A stretch of DNA of 62,000 nucleotides, taken from positions 3,426,773-3,488,772 of the forward strand of contig RPFO01000667.1 of NCBI GenBank assembly GCA_009746045.1, given 5' to 3'. Positions 20,961 to 30,946 of this stretch are shown here, piece after piece. The position numbers and the translations under genes were made by a program. Origin of the DNA: Mesostigma viride (Eukaryota; Streptophyta; Mesostigmatophyceae; Mesostigmatales; Mesostigmataceae). Below the pieces are notes generated by a model. It did not search any database, was not told the origin of the DNA, and saw only the letters and a program-made list of their open reading frames with translations. Every line of letters starts with the position of its first letter. Position 1 is the stretch's first letter.

Positions 20961-21951
20961 TGACTCAACTCAACGTCACCGCATTGGCGTATCCTTTTCA
21001 GTTGATGATAGTTACCTTCGCACTCACTAGTTCATGATTGAGAATAGGCTGACCCTCGCACGGGGTGTTGGCATAAATTTCCAATCCCGCTGGGCCTCTT
21101 GTGCGGGAAGAACCGGCCGGCGGGCGGCGAATTCCACACGACAGACGTCGTGCCGGTCGACAGTCCCCGTGCTGTATGCGGCGGCTAGGAGCGGCGGCCG
21201 CGGCCGGCGGCCGCGCTGCCTCATGATGCAAAAAGGCAAAAGCAGACGTGTTGTCTGCATGTAACAAGGAGCAATCGCCAATCAAGCAGACGTGTTGTGT
21301 GCATGTAGCTAGTTGCAGACGCTAGCAGCTAGCGTTTCCCATTAATGTGCCCTGCGCCAGGAGTGGTAAAATATATTCCTTCATGAGGCTTCATCACAGG
21401 AATGCGTGCCAAGTCATCCTGGTCGTCATCATCACAAAATACTTCTGCTCTAGGAAGACGTAATTGGTTCTGGTGGTCTAATTGCTGGGGTTCAAAAAGT
21501 TCTATCCACATGCGCCAATGAGGTCGGGCATAACAAAGTTTCAAGGGTTCGGAGTCTGTCGTTTTTCATCTGCAACTTGCCCCAGATAGACATAATTTTG
21601 CGACGGTTTCTACCGGTTTCTATTTCCCACAGCGCTGCTAAGTAAACGGGATGCAGGGGGTTTAACGAGCTCGTTCGGTAAGCAGGATGTCGCTAGTTGT
21701 CGTTGATTGGCATGCAGTTCTTCCCGTCACGTAACTTGTTTTCTGTAGCTGCAACTGCAGCTGCGCCTGGCTTGCATTGCTTTGACCCCAAGGTTAAACT
21801 ATTTTCGTGAGTCTCGTTTTATACGTCGTTCTACCTACACCGATGCCGCTGGCTTACACTTAACAAGACTGCCAGTTTACACGGCTAGTCCTATTACAGC
21901 GGGGTCACAGTACCACTTTAATGGTAAAGTCGTAGAAGGCAACAAGACCAC
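20961..21951. other. Upstream region of the CPSF30 gene
   Basis: No host exon was recognised. There is a direct repeat around gcagacgtgttgt (about 21243 and 21286). A short upstream ORF of four sense codons starts at ATG 21921 and ends at 21935, 16 bases before the CPSF30 start and out of frame with it. The promoter was not identified. A minus-strand frame at 21329-21544 is listed separately. Confidence 0.4.
21329..21544 (-). CDS. Unrecognised 71-codon ORF
   Basis: An acidic protein-like sequence (EVFCDDDDQDDLARIPVM near the middle) starting at ATG 21544. Composition suggests real coding history, perhaps a transposon remnant, but no family is recognised and no flanking exon was found. Confidence 0.2.
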   Translation of the reverse strand: MKLCYARPHWRMWIELFEPQQLDHQNQLRLPRAEVFCDDDDQDDLARIPVMKPHEGIYFTTPGAGHINGKR

Positions 21952-22289
21952 ATGGAGGACGACGAAGGTGGCCTGGCATTCGATTTTGAAGACGAGCTTC
22001 CATCTGGAAACGCTCGACTGCAGCAAGCGGACCAGGACGTTGACGGCCAACAGGACCAGGATGGCGCGGACGAGGGCTATGCGGGGGGAATATCGCGCAG
22101 GAATTTCCGGCAGACGGTGTGCCGTCACTGGCTGCGAAGCCTGTGCATGAAAGGGGACAGCTGCGGTTTTCTTCACCAGTATGACCCCAGCCGCATGCCC
22201 ATCTGCCGTTTTTTCGCCAAAGGAGGAGAGTGCCGCGAGCCGGACTGCATATTCAAGCACTCAAATGATGACGTCAAGACGTGTCACAT
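21952..22289 (+). CDS. CPSF30: CPSF30 exon 1
   Basis: Start ATG 21952 opens an acidic N-terminus, then CCCH fingers 1 and 2 and the first Cys of finger 3. The donor gtgggt at 22290 follows two bases of a Met codon (phase 2). Confidence 0.88.
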
Positions 22290-25200
22290 GTGGGTGGCGG
22301 TGCGGCTGCGTTTGCTAGCACTACGGTGATTGAACAGAGATGGATGCTTTTGGCAGCCTCGTTAGCGCTTACTGGCATGGTATCGACTTTGACATAAACT
22401 GTTCTTTCTCTTTTCGTTCTGGGTGGCACCGGTGCTAGTGTTCTTCTATCTTGGTTCTGTTTCAGCTGGGCATTCCGCCTAGTGGCGCCCTCGGCTGTTA
22501 TACCAGCTGGGCTGGGGTTCCTTCTTAAAAAAATGGCCATGGCACCTTGTTTTAGGGGGCATCTGGTGCAGTTGCATGCGTTTACAAACAATAATCACAG
22601 CGTCTGCTACAGGGTGTCGCTTTCCTCGGTGGCACGCCTGCTGCGCCTGATTGCTACAAGTGAAACGTTACAACTTCTTTCTAACAAGCTCATTCTAGTG
22701 CGTAGGCCTGCTGCCGCTGTGTGGGGATGTTGGGCCCACCAGCAGCCCCAAAAAGGGAAGGCGATGATTGCACCCTCTTCCACCTGGCATGTCCCTGAGG
22801 GTCAGTCACCCCATGCGAGGCATGAGGACGCGTCACCCGACATGGTTGCAAACAAGAATTCATCGAGCCATCTATTTATACTAGGAACGACACAAAACAA
22901 CCCTAGACAGGACTAGGGAGCACGCGTCGTTCCCGCACGGTTCTAAACACACACACAGCAATGTACAGTGCTAGGCATCCCACTAGGCAATCATGCTAGG
23001 CAGGACAAGGACCATACATGACTGTAGCTCTTTCTGTGTGGCATATCTCACCGTGGTAATTGTTTTCTCTTTTGGCGCGCACCCCGCACTATGCATGTAT
23101 GCCAGTAGCCTCATGGAGGGCATGGGGGGGTCTTTGGCTTGAGGGGGGGGAACACACCTCTAGTTGTTGGATCCCAATCAAATGTGAGGGGGGGAAACAC
23201 ACCTCTAGTTGTTGGATCCCAATCAAACGTGAGGGGGGGAAACACACCTCTAGTTGTTGGATCCCAATCAAATGTGAGGGGGGGAAACACACCTCTAGTT
23301 GTTGGATCCCAATCAAACGTGAGGGGGGGAAACACACCTCTAGTTGTTGGATCCCAATCAAACGTGAGGGGGGGAAACACACCTCTAGTTGTTGGATCCC
23401 AATCAAATGTGAGGGGGGGAAACACACCTCTAGTTGTTGGATCCCAATCAAATGTGAGGGGGGGAAACACACCTCTAGTTGTTGGATCCCAATCAAATGT
23501 GAGGGGGGGAAACACACCTTTAGTTATTGGATCCCAATCAAATGTGAGGGGGGGAAGGGCTAGGACCAGACAGTGCCTAACTGACCCCGTTTGGGAAGGG
23601 GGAGGTCACCTAGTTGCTGGGATCACGCAGCAAATTGCTGCACGTGGCCCATCTTGTCACGGTCGTTTTTCCTTCTTTTCTGGGCACCTACCCCGTATTA
23701 TGACAGCCTTTCAACAGCTGTATCGAGGGAGCATTATTGACATTTGGGGAATAATACAATATGATTAAGATCAAGGGACAGATGCATAATATTATTCACA
23801 TTGAGGGAGCGTTATTGACAATGTTTCAGCAGCCTCATGAAGGGCATCCTCCCCTCTTGGGCATGCTCCCCTCTAGGGCATGCTCTCCTCTAGGGCATGC
23901 TCCCCTCTAGGGCATTCTCCCCTCTTGGGCATGCTTCCCTCTTGGGCATTCTCCCCTCCAAGGCATGCTCCCCTTTAGAGCATGCTTGCCTCCAGGGCAT
24001 GCGGGAGAGAGGACTATGTTCACGCATCATCGCATGTGGCCTGTCTTCTTGATGTCATTGCCTCTTCTGTTTCTTAGGCACTCACCGGCCTGCAGAGCTG
24101 CAGGTACTGCATGACGAAGAAGCTTGGGGCCTCCTTGTCCATGCACCATCGATCATACCTGTCATGCTGCAAGGCAATGGACATGGCTTCGAGCCAACAT
24201 CTTCACGATACGACCCCCTAGCATTTTCACGATTCCGAGGGGGTTGCCTAGCGAAGCCTTCGGATCGCATCGCTCGCTGTGTCCTGTCTGATCGAGCTTG
24301 TTGCGTTTTTATTGTTATTGGTGCTAATAATGATGGACAGGACTAGGAGCACACATGGCTTGCTGTGGCTTGTCTGATAGAGCGCATTGCTTCGTGCGCA
24401 CCGGACTGCAGGTATCGTATGGGCTTCTGCCCCAACGGTAGCTTATGCCGCTACCGCCACGTCAAGGCGCCCGGCCCCCCTCCCCCCGTGGAGGAGGTGT
24501 TCGAGCGGTTCCTCAAGAGCCGACAAGGGGCGATGGCGACGCGGCCGTCGGGTTACGGCGGCATGGCAGGGGGTGAGTTGGGCTGGGTTCCACCTGTGCG
24601 GGGGGGCCAAGGGGCGTGCGATATCCATGGTCAACCAACCTCACCTTTTTCAGTGCAAGCTGAGTGACCAGTGGGTAACACTCTAACGTCACGTCCTTCC
24701 CTGTGGGTAGGCGACCATTTCGGGTAGTTCCATGCTCCGACCACGTCAGGCCAGCACTCGCCTAGCTTGTTCTCGAACGGCGCACTTCAATCTACCTTAT
24801 GTATCCACTACTACTAGTAGTCTCTACCTTATGTATATTATCCGACCACGTCAGGCCAGCACTAGCCTAGTTTGTTCTCGACAACTACCCAACTCCTTCC
24901 ACGACGTTGGATCGCCATGCGTCCAGGAACAGCTGTCTCACTTAGTATACAAACACAGAGTAGCTGTGTTTGATGGATGGACATGAGTCGTTTGAGAAGT
25001 GACGCATGTCCTTTGTTGTTTGGAATGGACGGGCTTTTAGGCCAGATGTCGTCTGCCTATGCGTGTGTCGGGACGGACACAGGAGTCGCAGACACCCTGC
25101 GCCAATGTTGGCATATCATGGAAGCTGACCCCACACTGTGGAAGCTGTCAGGGGACCCTGGTGCCGCGTCATCCCTGCCGCAGGGTTCCTCCTCACCCCA

Positions 25201-28200
25201 CTGTTCATGAACTTTGTTGCCTTGCGTCGTCCGCAAATGTCTGTTTGCGACTTCCTGACTTCCAGGTGGGCAGCCTGGGGGTGCCGATGGGGACGGCGGG
25301 GGCCAGATGGGTGCTGGGGGGCCAGGTGGCACGCATGCGGACGGCGCAGGTGGTGGTGGCGCGATGAAGGGCGTGGGGGCCCCTGGCCGCCACCCTGCTC
25401 TACCCTGGGGCCACATCCGGTGTGTGTCCCTGCCTGCTGTTTTTTTCTAGCGGGTTGCGTTTTTCCCTCTTTGAGATGAACCTGGCTCGGGTGACTTGCT
25501 TTTTTGTTGCGGAGGTCTGTTTGCATCGGGAGACGTAGGGTGCCTACTTATGCCGTCACTGCCCCTTGTTTCTGACATCGTCCTTAGTTAGAGAGCACTG
25601 ACGCGGTCGCGTGCTTAGATAGAGAGCGCTATTGTGGCGAACCCCTTGCGTGTTGGGTTCGACAGCTAGTCACTGCTTCCGTGGTGTTGCGGCTCCTTGG
25701 CGGCCATTTCCTTGAGGGTGAAATGCGCGTAAGCCCTTCTTATTAAGCTGGTATACCTGCTTGTGTTGCCCACTAGTGAAATAGCCCACATCAGCTTGTC
25801 CATGCTCCAGTGCCCCAGCTCTTCTAGTTATACTCTGAAGGAGCATCTGCTATCTTCTTCGTCTTAATTTACACGTAGACTGCGTCACGTGAACATAAAG
25901 TCCTCGATGGGATGCAAATGGGATGGGATGGGTGTATCGAGCTGTCTAGCTTCTGGTTACAGGGTTGCGGGCACCGTGACCCGAATCACCATGGTCTTCG
26001 TATTCTCCTCGCCTTCTCCCTGCCCGCTCCTCCGGGCTGTCCGACCACCAGCTACTTGTGCTCACGTGCACGAGCCCTCCCCCCACTTAATTTTTTTCTA
26101 ACGCTTCCCTGGTCACTCCTCTGGTCTCACACCCTGTCATGACCCCCGTATGCCAGCTATTGTGTGCTCAAGTGCACGAGCTGCAATCCCTCCTGACACT
26201 CCTAAGATTTCCCTGGTCACTCCCCTGGCTCTCACACCCTGTCGTCCACCCCAACCAGCTATTTTGTGCTCAAGTGCACGAGCCGCGAGGACCTGGAGAC
26301 CGCCGCGCGCATGGGCGTGTGGGCGGTCCACCGTGCGGGCGAACCGAAGCTGAACGCGGCGCTGGACACGAGCGATGACGTGCTGCTGGTGTTCACTGTC
26401 AAGGAGAGTCGGCATTGGCAGGTGGGTGTGTTGCGGGTGTTCATGGTCAAGGCGAGCCGGCACGGGAAGTGAGGGTATTGGGGGGGGGGGATGTTAGCTT
26501 GAAAGCTGAGCCGGCATGTGCAGGTTCAAGGGGGGACATTGTTCAAAGTCATGGAGAGTCGGGAATGGCAGTTGTGGGAAATTGTTTTCCCTTTTCCAGT
26601 GCACCACGGCCTCCTCTCTATACTACACTGTAGTCGATGTACACCTTGCCTCATGGTCGATTGATTGTCTTCTGCGTCCATGCAATGGACTAGAAAACTG
26701 GTTGCATTTGGAAGCCACAGCACAGTGTAGACCAACGATGACCCCCTGAGGTGCCATATTGTCCGCTGCCCATCCTGTCCCCCATTCTGGCATCTGCTGC
26801 CCACTCTACCCCCTTCTGGCATGCAGGGCGTGGCCTCCACGGCGTCCCCTCTGAGCTGATCTAACGTATGCCCTGTACTGCCTCCATGTTTCTTGACGCA
26901 CTGGCTTTCCCTGTTGGCACGCAGGGCGTGGCGTTCATGGCGTCCCACTCAGGTGAAGGCCCGATGACTAACTCCATCTGGAAGAATGCCGCGGGCCTGC
27001 CACTGGGGAGCAACTTTGTCATCAAATGGTTCAAGGTAAGGACCTTGGTCAAGAAATGGTTCAAGATAAGATAGCCTCATTGGAAACAAGGGACTATTAC
27101 CAGCATGACTGTCTTTCCTATCAAATGGCTCAAGTTCATATACCTTTTCTTCCGACACACCTATCACAAATACGTCTACATTAGGTCATGGCGGTTCTTT
27201 TCACAACAAGGCACTGCTAGCATCACTAGTGTGGTTGTCATCCAGTGGTGGAAGGTTGGGTAGCCTCTTCGGTGACAGCATGTGACCGCCAACGCCATGA
27301 ACTGCTATTAGTGCATGAAACGAAGCCAGCCGCCCTTTCCTTTCTTTACGATTATTTGCCAGCGGGATCCTTGACCGGATTGTTGAGCCTCTACAAATCT
27401 ACATTGTTGATACTTATAAATAAACACGTTGTCATAGTATGTCTCTCTTCTGTTCGGAAATGTGGCTGCCTTAGTCTTAACCAACATGGCTGATTGTTTG
27501 ATGCACAAGAAGGTTGGACTGGACTGTTGCCCGGGTGGGTGGGTGGGTGGGTGGGTGGGTGGGTGGGTGGGTGGGTGGGTGGGTGGGTGGGTGGGTGGGT
27601 GGGTGGGTGGGTGGGTGGGTGGGTGGGTGGGTGGGTGGGTGGGTGGGTGGGTGGGTGGGTGGGTGGGTGGGTGGGTGGGTGGGTGGGTGGGTGGGTGGGT
27701 GGGTGGGTGGGTGGGTGGGTGGGTGGGTGGGTGGGTGGGTGGGTGGGTGGGTGGGTGGGTGGGTAGCTCCGATTTGCAGTTGAGCGGATGGCCTCTACGT
27801 GTGGGTTCTGGGCCCAAGCAGCCTCGGCTTCCTAAACCGCGCTTTTTTTTCGCTCACATTTGTGCGCATGTGTCTCTGTGCTAGATGTTGCTCATCAGTG
27901 TGTTTGTTAGTGCCACTGCTGGCTATGTCTAGGTTACCCTACCCAAGCTGAGTAGGAAGGGGAAAAATTCCTATGTCACCCGGGTATTATGCCCTTATCC
28001 TTTGCCCTGTTCTGCCACAGCAGTTGTCATTACCCTCCCCTCCCCACTAGAGACGATTTATGCCACACCTATCACACTAAAACATCGGTTACTGTTCTCC
28101 TGTCGTGCAACGACTGTCACCCATCTGCCACCCAGTTGTGCGACGTGCCCTACGAGAACTCGGCACACCTGCGCAACCCCTGGAATGAGGGCCTGGAGGT

Positions 28201-30021
28201 CAAGGTGAGCTATTGCAACCCCTGGAATGAGGGCCTGGAGGTCAAGGCGAGCTATCAGTGTACTGCTAACTATATGGTAGTACCTGCTAACTATATGATA
28301 GATACTGCTCGTTCCATAACTGTGAGGCTGTGCCTGGAATCCTGGGGGCAAGGGCCTGGGGCCCTGGGTGAGATCTTTGTAGGTCTTTGTTCCAGTACTC
28401 TGCATGCTGTGTATGTTTGTGGCACATCTTGTAACTTTAGGGTGATTCCAGCCCCCACAGCTCTGTCCACCTGAGAGTGCTGGACTTGAATGCAGCGCAG
28501 AAAAAACTACATGGAGTGCCACTTCTCCCTCGTGTGTGCGGCAACTTTATGCTCCTCTCGCAACGTAGCTCCGAGGGCTCCAAGCGCAGCATTGGCCTTG
28601 CCTGTGCCACAGCATGTCCTGCTCAATAATGAATATGATATGTCAGAGCTGGAACGTCCTTAGACTGGTGATGAGCGTGTCTTCTTTGACTGGAGCGCAA
28701 GCATTATCATCCTTGCTCGGCCTGGGTGACGCCTGGGCCTTGTCCTGCATTTAGCGCTTAGAAAAGGTGGCTCTGCAAAGGTGGCTCTGCAAATTGGCAG
28801 GTTGTTCTGCGCACTTACTTCAGTCAATCCTTTGAACCCTCAGTCGCCAGTGAATCCCACTATGAGCCCTCACGCAACTGGACCCATCCCTGGGCTCTCC
28901 TTTGCCTTTCCGCCGTTGGCTGTTCGCCCAACACCAGTGAAAATACCCAGCGCTTACTTGCGCCAACACATGCAATCGGCCCTTGTACTTATTGCTGCCT
29001 CCTGTCAATCCCCCACCCCCCATCCTCACCACCCATTCCCCCTCCAACAGATCAGCCGTGATGGCCAAGAGCTGGAACCTTCCATTGGTGAAGCACTCGT
29101 CACACTGCTGCTGCAGGCGCCCGACAGCGAGCTCATGGTACGGTCACTGTACGGTTCACATGGGTCACTGTAGCCCTCACCCTTCAACCTGGCTGTTCAA
29201 TAACTGCAGTTTATAGCATGACGTCAACCAGATCAGATTATAGGATGACGTCTCCTCGCACGACCTCTAAAGTGCACTAAGAACGTTATCTAGTGAGGCT
29301 GCATGTCAACGCACCTCTCTTATATCAGATGCCATTTCTCCCCTGGGTGGCCACGTTTGGGTGTCTAATGGATGGTTGACCCTCTTGGGTGCCACATTTT
29401 GCGGACTGCGCACTTGCCCCTCATGGCTGACCCCTGCAGGAGATCGCGCGCGCAGGCAACCACATGCACCAGCGGCCGCCACCCACGCAGCCGCCGCTGC
29501 CACCGCAGCCGCCGCCGCAGCTGCAAGCGCAAGGGCAAGGCGCCGAGGGGATGCCTGGTCCCAAGCCTCAGGGGGCGCCCTGGGGCCCGGGAGACCGGAC
29601 CGGGGGCGGCGCCGTACCAGGTGGCGGGCCAGGCCCGGTTTGGGACGGGGCTCACTTGAAACCGGGGGGCCGGGGCGGCCCCATGGGGCCATGGCCGGGC
29701 CCCCCGATGCCCCCGGGGGCCCGGCGGCCCCCGCCCATGCCGCCCATGGGCGCACCCCCGATGCCTCCTGGGGCGCCCGTACCTGGGATGGGCAGGGAGG
29801 GCCCCCCAGGGTCGGCCATGCCCATGCAGCCCGGGATGTTTTATGGGGGTGGGGGTGGGGGAATGCGGACTCCCGGCCCTGGGTGGCCTGGCTATGGTCC
29901 TCCCGGGGGGGAGGAGGGCGGGGGCCGGTCCTTCCCGATGGAATGGGCGCCTCAAAATGGGGACGGAGGGGGCTGGCAGGGTCCTCAGGGGGATGACTGG
30001 TACGGGGATGATGGCAACTGA
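21952..30021 (+). CDS. CPSF30: CPSF30 with YTH domain (cleavage/polyadenylation specificity factor 30 kDa subunit, long form)
   Basis: Eight exons, 21952-22289, 24412-24572, 25266-25419, 26259-26421, 26925-27035, 28136-28204, 29051-29137 and 29440-30021, join in phase to 554 codons. All introns are GT-AG. Three CCCH fingers lie near residues 57-75, 85-103 and 111-129, and the third is split by intron 1. A glycine-rich linker leads to a YTH domain at about 219-340, starting RYFVLKCTSRED. W239 and W291 align with tryptophans of the m6A cage. NLRNPYNE- and ISRDCQELEP-type blocks seen in plant CPSF30-L are conserved (HLRNPWNEG, ISRDGQELEP). The tail is Pro/Gly-rich. Known role: nuclear RNA binding in 3'-end formation and poly(A) site choice. 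Introns hold minisatellites, a LINE fragment and exon-edge duplicates. Confidence 0.92.
22290..23139 (+). other. First part of CPSF30 intron 1
   Basis: No coding signal. It begins with the exon 1 donor. The rest of the intron holds the two minisatellites above and unique sequence up to 24411. Confidence 0.6.
23140..23556. repeat. 45-bp minisatellite in CPSF30 intron 1
   Basis: About nine tandem copies of a 45-bp unit built around ctctagttgttggatccc, differing by a few single bases (aatgtg/aacgtg). Because 45 is a multiple of three, long open frames appear on both strands; they are artefacts. Confidence 0.95.
23842..24005. repeat. About 18-bp minisatellite in CPSF30 intron 1
   Basis: About nine degenerate copies of a unit like cccctctagggcatgct. 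Non-coding. Confidence 0.85.
24412..24572 (+). CDS. CPSF30: CPSF30 exon 2
   Basis: The acceptor ctgcag precedes G-TAT-CGT and restores HMYRMGFCPNGSLCRYRH, finger 3. The APGPPPPVEEV segment matches plant CPSF30. Donor gtgagt at 24573. Confidence 0.9.
24733..24985. repeat. Dispersed repeat in CPSF30 intron 2
   Basis: ccgaccacgtcaggccagca occurs twice (about 24738 and 24842). The right part (gccatgcgtccaggaa...tgtctcact) recurs near 36723-36752 inside the Harbinger-like element, so it is a dispersed repeat of unknown class. Confidence 0.5.
25266..25419 (+). CDS. CPSF30: CPSF30 exon 3 (Gly-rich linker)
   Basis: The acceptor ttccag and phase fit exon 2. It encodes a glycine-rich low-complexity linker ending ...WGHIR. 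Assigned by phase, splice sites and composition, not by homology; the exact borders are therefore less certain. Confidence 0.65.
25862..26012 (-). mobile_element. Old 3'-end fragment of a non-LTR element (R family) in CPSF30 intron 3
   Basis: Matches the 3' end of the element at 30947-32223: cacgtagactgcgtcacgtga...ataaagtcctc...gggcaccgtgacccgaatc. It is diverged and lacks a clear (TTAA)n tail. Confidence 0.65.
26045..26183 (+). repeat. Duplicates of the CPSF30 exon 4 acceptor edge
   Basis: Two decayed copies of the acceptor plus first exon bases (26045-26076 and 26151-26183), about 105 bp apart and about 105 bp before the real edge at 26259. They share ccagcta-t-tgtgctca-gtgcacgagc. The intervening ttccctggtcactcc...tctcacaccctgtc is also repeated. 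Confidence 0.85.
26259..26421 (+). CDS. CPSF30: CPSF30 exon 4 (YTH, first part)
   Basis: The acceptor aaccag and phase with exon 3 give R-YFVLKCTSREDLE through VKESRHWQ. Donor gtgggt. Two decayed copies of its 5' edge lie upstream in the intron. Confidence 0.9.
26815..26854 (+). repeat. Duplicate of the CPSF30 exon 5 acceptor edge
   Basis: tgcagggcgtggc then a decayed match to the following exon 5 bases, about 100 bp before the real acceptor at 26924. Confidence 0.85.
26925..27035 (+). CDS. CPSF30: CPSF30 exon 5 (YTH, middle)
   Basis: Encodes GVAFMASHSGEG...SIWKN...FVIKWFK; phase 0 at both ends; acceptor cacgcag, donor gtaagg. Both edges have duplicates in the neighbouring introns. Confidence 0.92.
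27048..27261 (+). repeat. Duplicates of the CPSF30 exon 5 donor edge
   Basis: Three copies of the exon end follow the real donor: aaatggttcaagataag near 27053 (GT replaced by AT), tcaaatggctcaagttc near 27121 and gtcatccagtggtggaaggt near 27238. The sequence between copies is itself repeated. Confidence 0.8.
27533..27764 (+). repeat. (GGGT)58 tetranucleotide tract in CPSF30 intron 5
   Basis: A perfect run of about 232 bp. The G-rich strand is the sense strand, so both DNA and pre-mRNA could form G-quadruplexes. Confidence 0.97.
28136..28204 (+). CDS. CPSF30: CPSF30 exon 6 (YTH, C-terminal part)
   Basis: 23 codons, LCDVPYENSAHLRNPWNEG to EVK; acceptor cacccag, donor gtgagc. Its last 32 bases are repeated immediately downstream. 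Confidence 0.9.
28205..28256 (+). repeat. Duplicate of the CPSF30 exon 6 donor edge
   Basis: The last 32 bases of exon 6 recur at 28215-28246, followed by gcgagctat where the original has gtgagctat. The copy is open in frame, so use of the GC donor would add 14 codons. Confidence 0.9.
29051..29137 (+). CDS. CPSF30: CPSF30 exon 7
   Basis: 29 codons, ISRDGQELEPSIGEALV to DSELM, matching the block after the YTH domain in plant CPSF30-L. Acceptor ccaacag, donor gtacgg. Confidence 0.92.
29440..30021 (+). CDS. CPSF30: CPSF30 exon 8 (Pro/Gly-rich tail)
   Basis: The acceptor ccctgcag leads to EIARAGNHMHQRPPPTQ, then a long low-complexity P/G/M-rich tail to TGA 30019-30021. Such tails are typical of plant CPSF30-L and probably disordered. 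Confidence 0.9.
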   Translation, partial: EIARAGNHMHQRPPPTQPPLPPQPPPQLQAQGQGAEGMPGPKPQGAPWGPGDRTGGGAVPGGGPGPVWDGAHLKPGGRGGPMGPWPGPPMPPGARRPPPMPPMGAPPMPPGAPVPGMGREGPPGSAMPMQPGMFYGGGGGGMRTPGPGWPGYGPPGGEEGGGRSFPMEWAPQNGDGGGWQGPQGDDWYGDDGN

Positions 30022-30407
30022 AGGATGGGTGGGGGGGATCGAGGTCAAGGGGTTGTATTCGGTAGATGGAATTGAATCGGTAGTCGCTGGGGAAACTTTT
30101 GCTCATTAATGCATCACCCAGCAGTGAGCAAGGCTTGTGCATGGTATGCAAGACTCTATAAGGGTACCGCTCCTACCCCGGGATGGTCCGGGCCTCCGCA
30201 GAACATTGTGGCTGCCGTGGGCTTATGTGGGCTGCCTAATACACCTTTACGGGCATCATCTGTATCAAAGGACATCCTTCCCAAGTCTTTTTTGTTCTTT
30301 GTTGGGCCGTACTGCTGCAGATCCGCCGTTTTAGTTATACTCCAGCACACAAAAGGGTATGTGCAATACCAAGGACACAACCAGCGCAGGCCAGAAATAC
30401 ATTTATG

Positions 30408-30412
30408 TGTAA
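30408..30412 (+). terminator. Candidate poly(A) signal TGTAA of CPSF30
   Basis: This is the first TGTAA I found downstream of the CPSF30 stop, in the sense strand. TGTAA is the main poly(A) signal in Chlamydomonas and relatives. The 3' UTR would be about 390-410 bp. Confidence 0.45.
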
Positions 30413-30934
30413 GCAGTGGCAGCCCATAGTAAACTTCAATAATCTATTATGTTCTTCAAATTAAGTTGAGCTTGATGTAGGTCGGCAAAGCTGGCTATAC
30501 ATACAGCTGCTCCTACCTATGCGTTTGCGTCCGTTGATGAGGCCGCATTTGATTTACTGCTAGTGACCAAGTTAGAAAGCCACGCAACGAGCACATATTA
30601 TGAGAAGGGACATGGAGGTGATAAGTGTTGTACAACTTAATGCAGAGAACTGAGCTCTCTAGTTCTACAATAGTGGTCCCACTGACCAGGACTTTGCGAC
30701 AATCCAGTGACGGCCGTGGATTTCCCCCCCCCAAAGCACATTTTGATCTGGTGGAAGTCCATGCATGCAAGGGGCACAAGTTCCTAGCCCGTGTCTTCTG
30801 CGGTGCGCCGGTTACGTTTACCTCTGGTGCAGTCTGCCTGCGTAGATTCCCTGGGGCTGTCCAGGTGATGCTGCAGGCCATGCATGCCGCGCGTCTGGCC
30901 GATCAAGAAGGGGCTGCCCGGCCTGGACGTACAC
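30413..30934. other. Intergenic sequence after CPSF30
   Basis: No recognised gene. A plus-strand open frame (30625-30957) has no family resemblance and runs into the (TTAA)n tail of the next element, so I do not call it. Confidence 0.5.
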
Positions 30935-30946
30935 GATCTGCGGCAT

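Noticed and set aside
23060-23768. Open frames of 134-209 codons on both strands over a regular 45-bp array; CRISPR-like regular spacing
   Set aside because: The unit length is a multiple of three, so frames stay open by arithmetic. There are no unique spacers, so it is not a CRISPR array, and it sits inside a confirmed intron.
27462-27884. Trp-Val-Gly repeat protein (plus strand) and Thr-His-Pro protein (minus strand)
   Set aside because: Artefacts of the (GGGT)n tract in CPSF30 intron 5.
29361-30151. Large antisense ORFs over CPSF30 exon 8
   Set aside because: They are shadows of the GC-rich Pro/Gly tail; the sense frame has splice-site and homology support.
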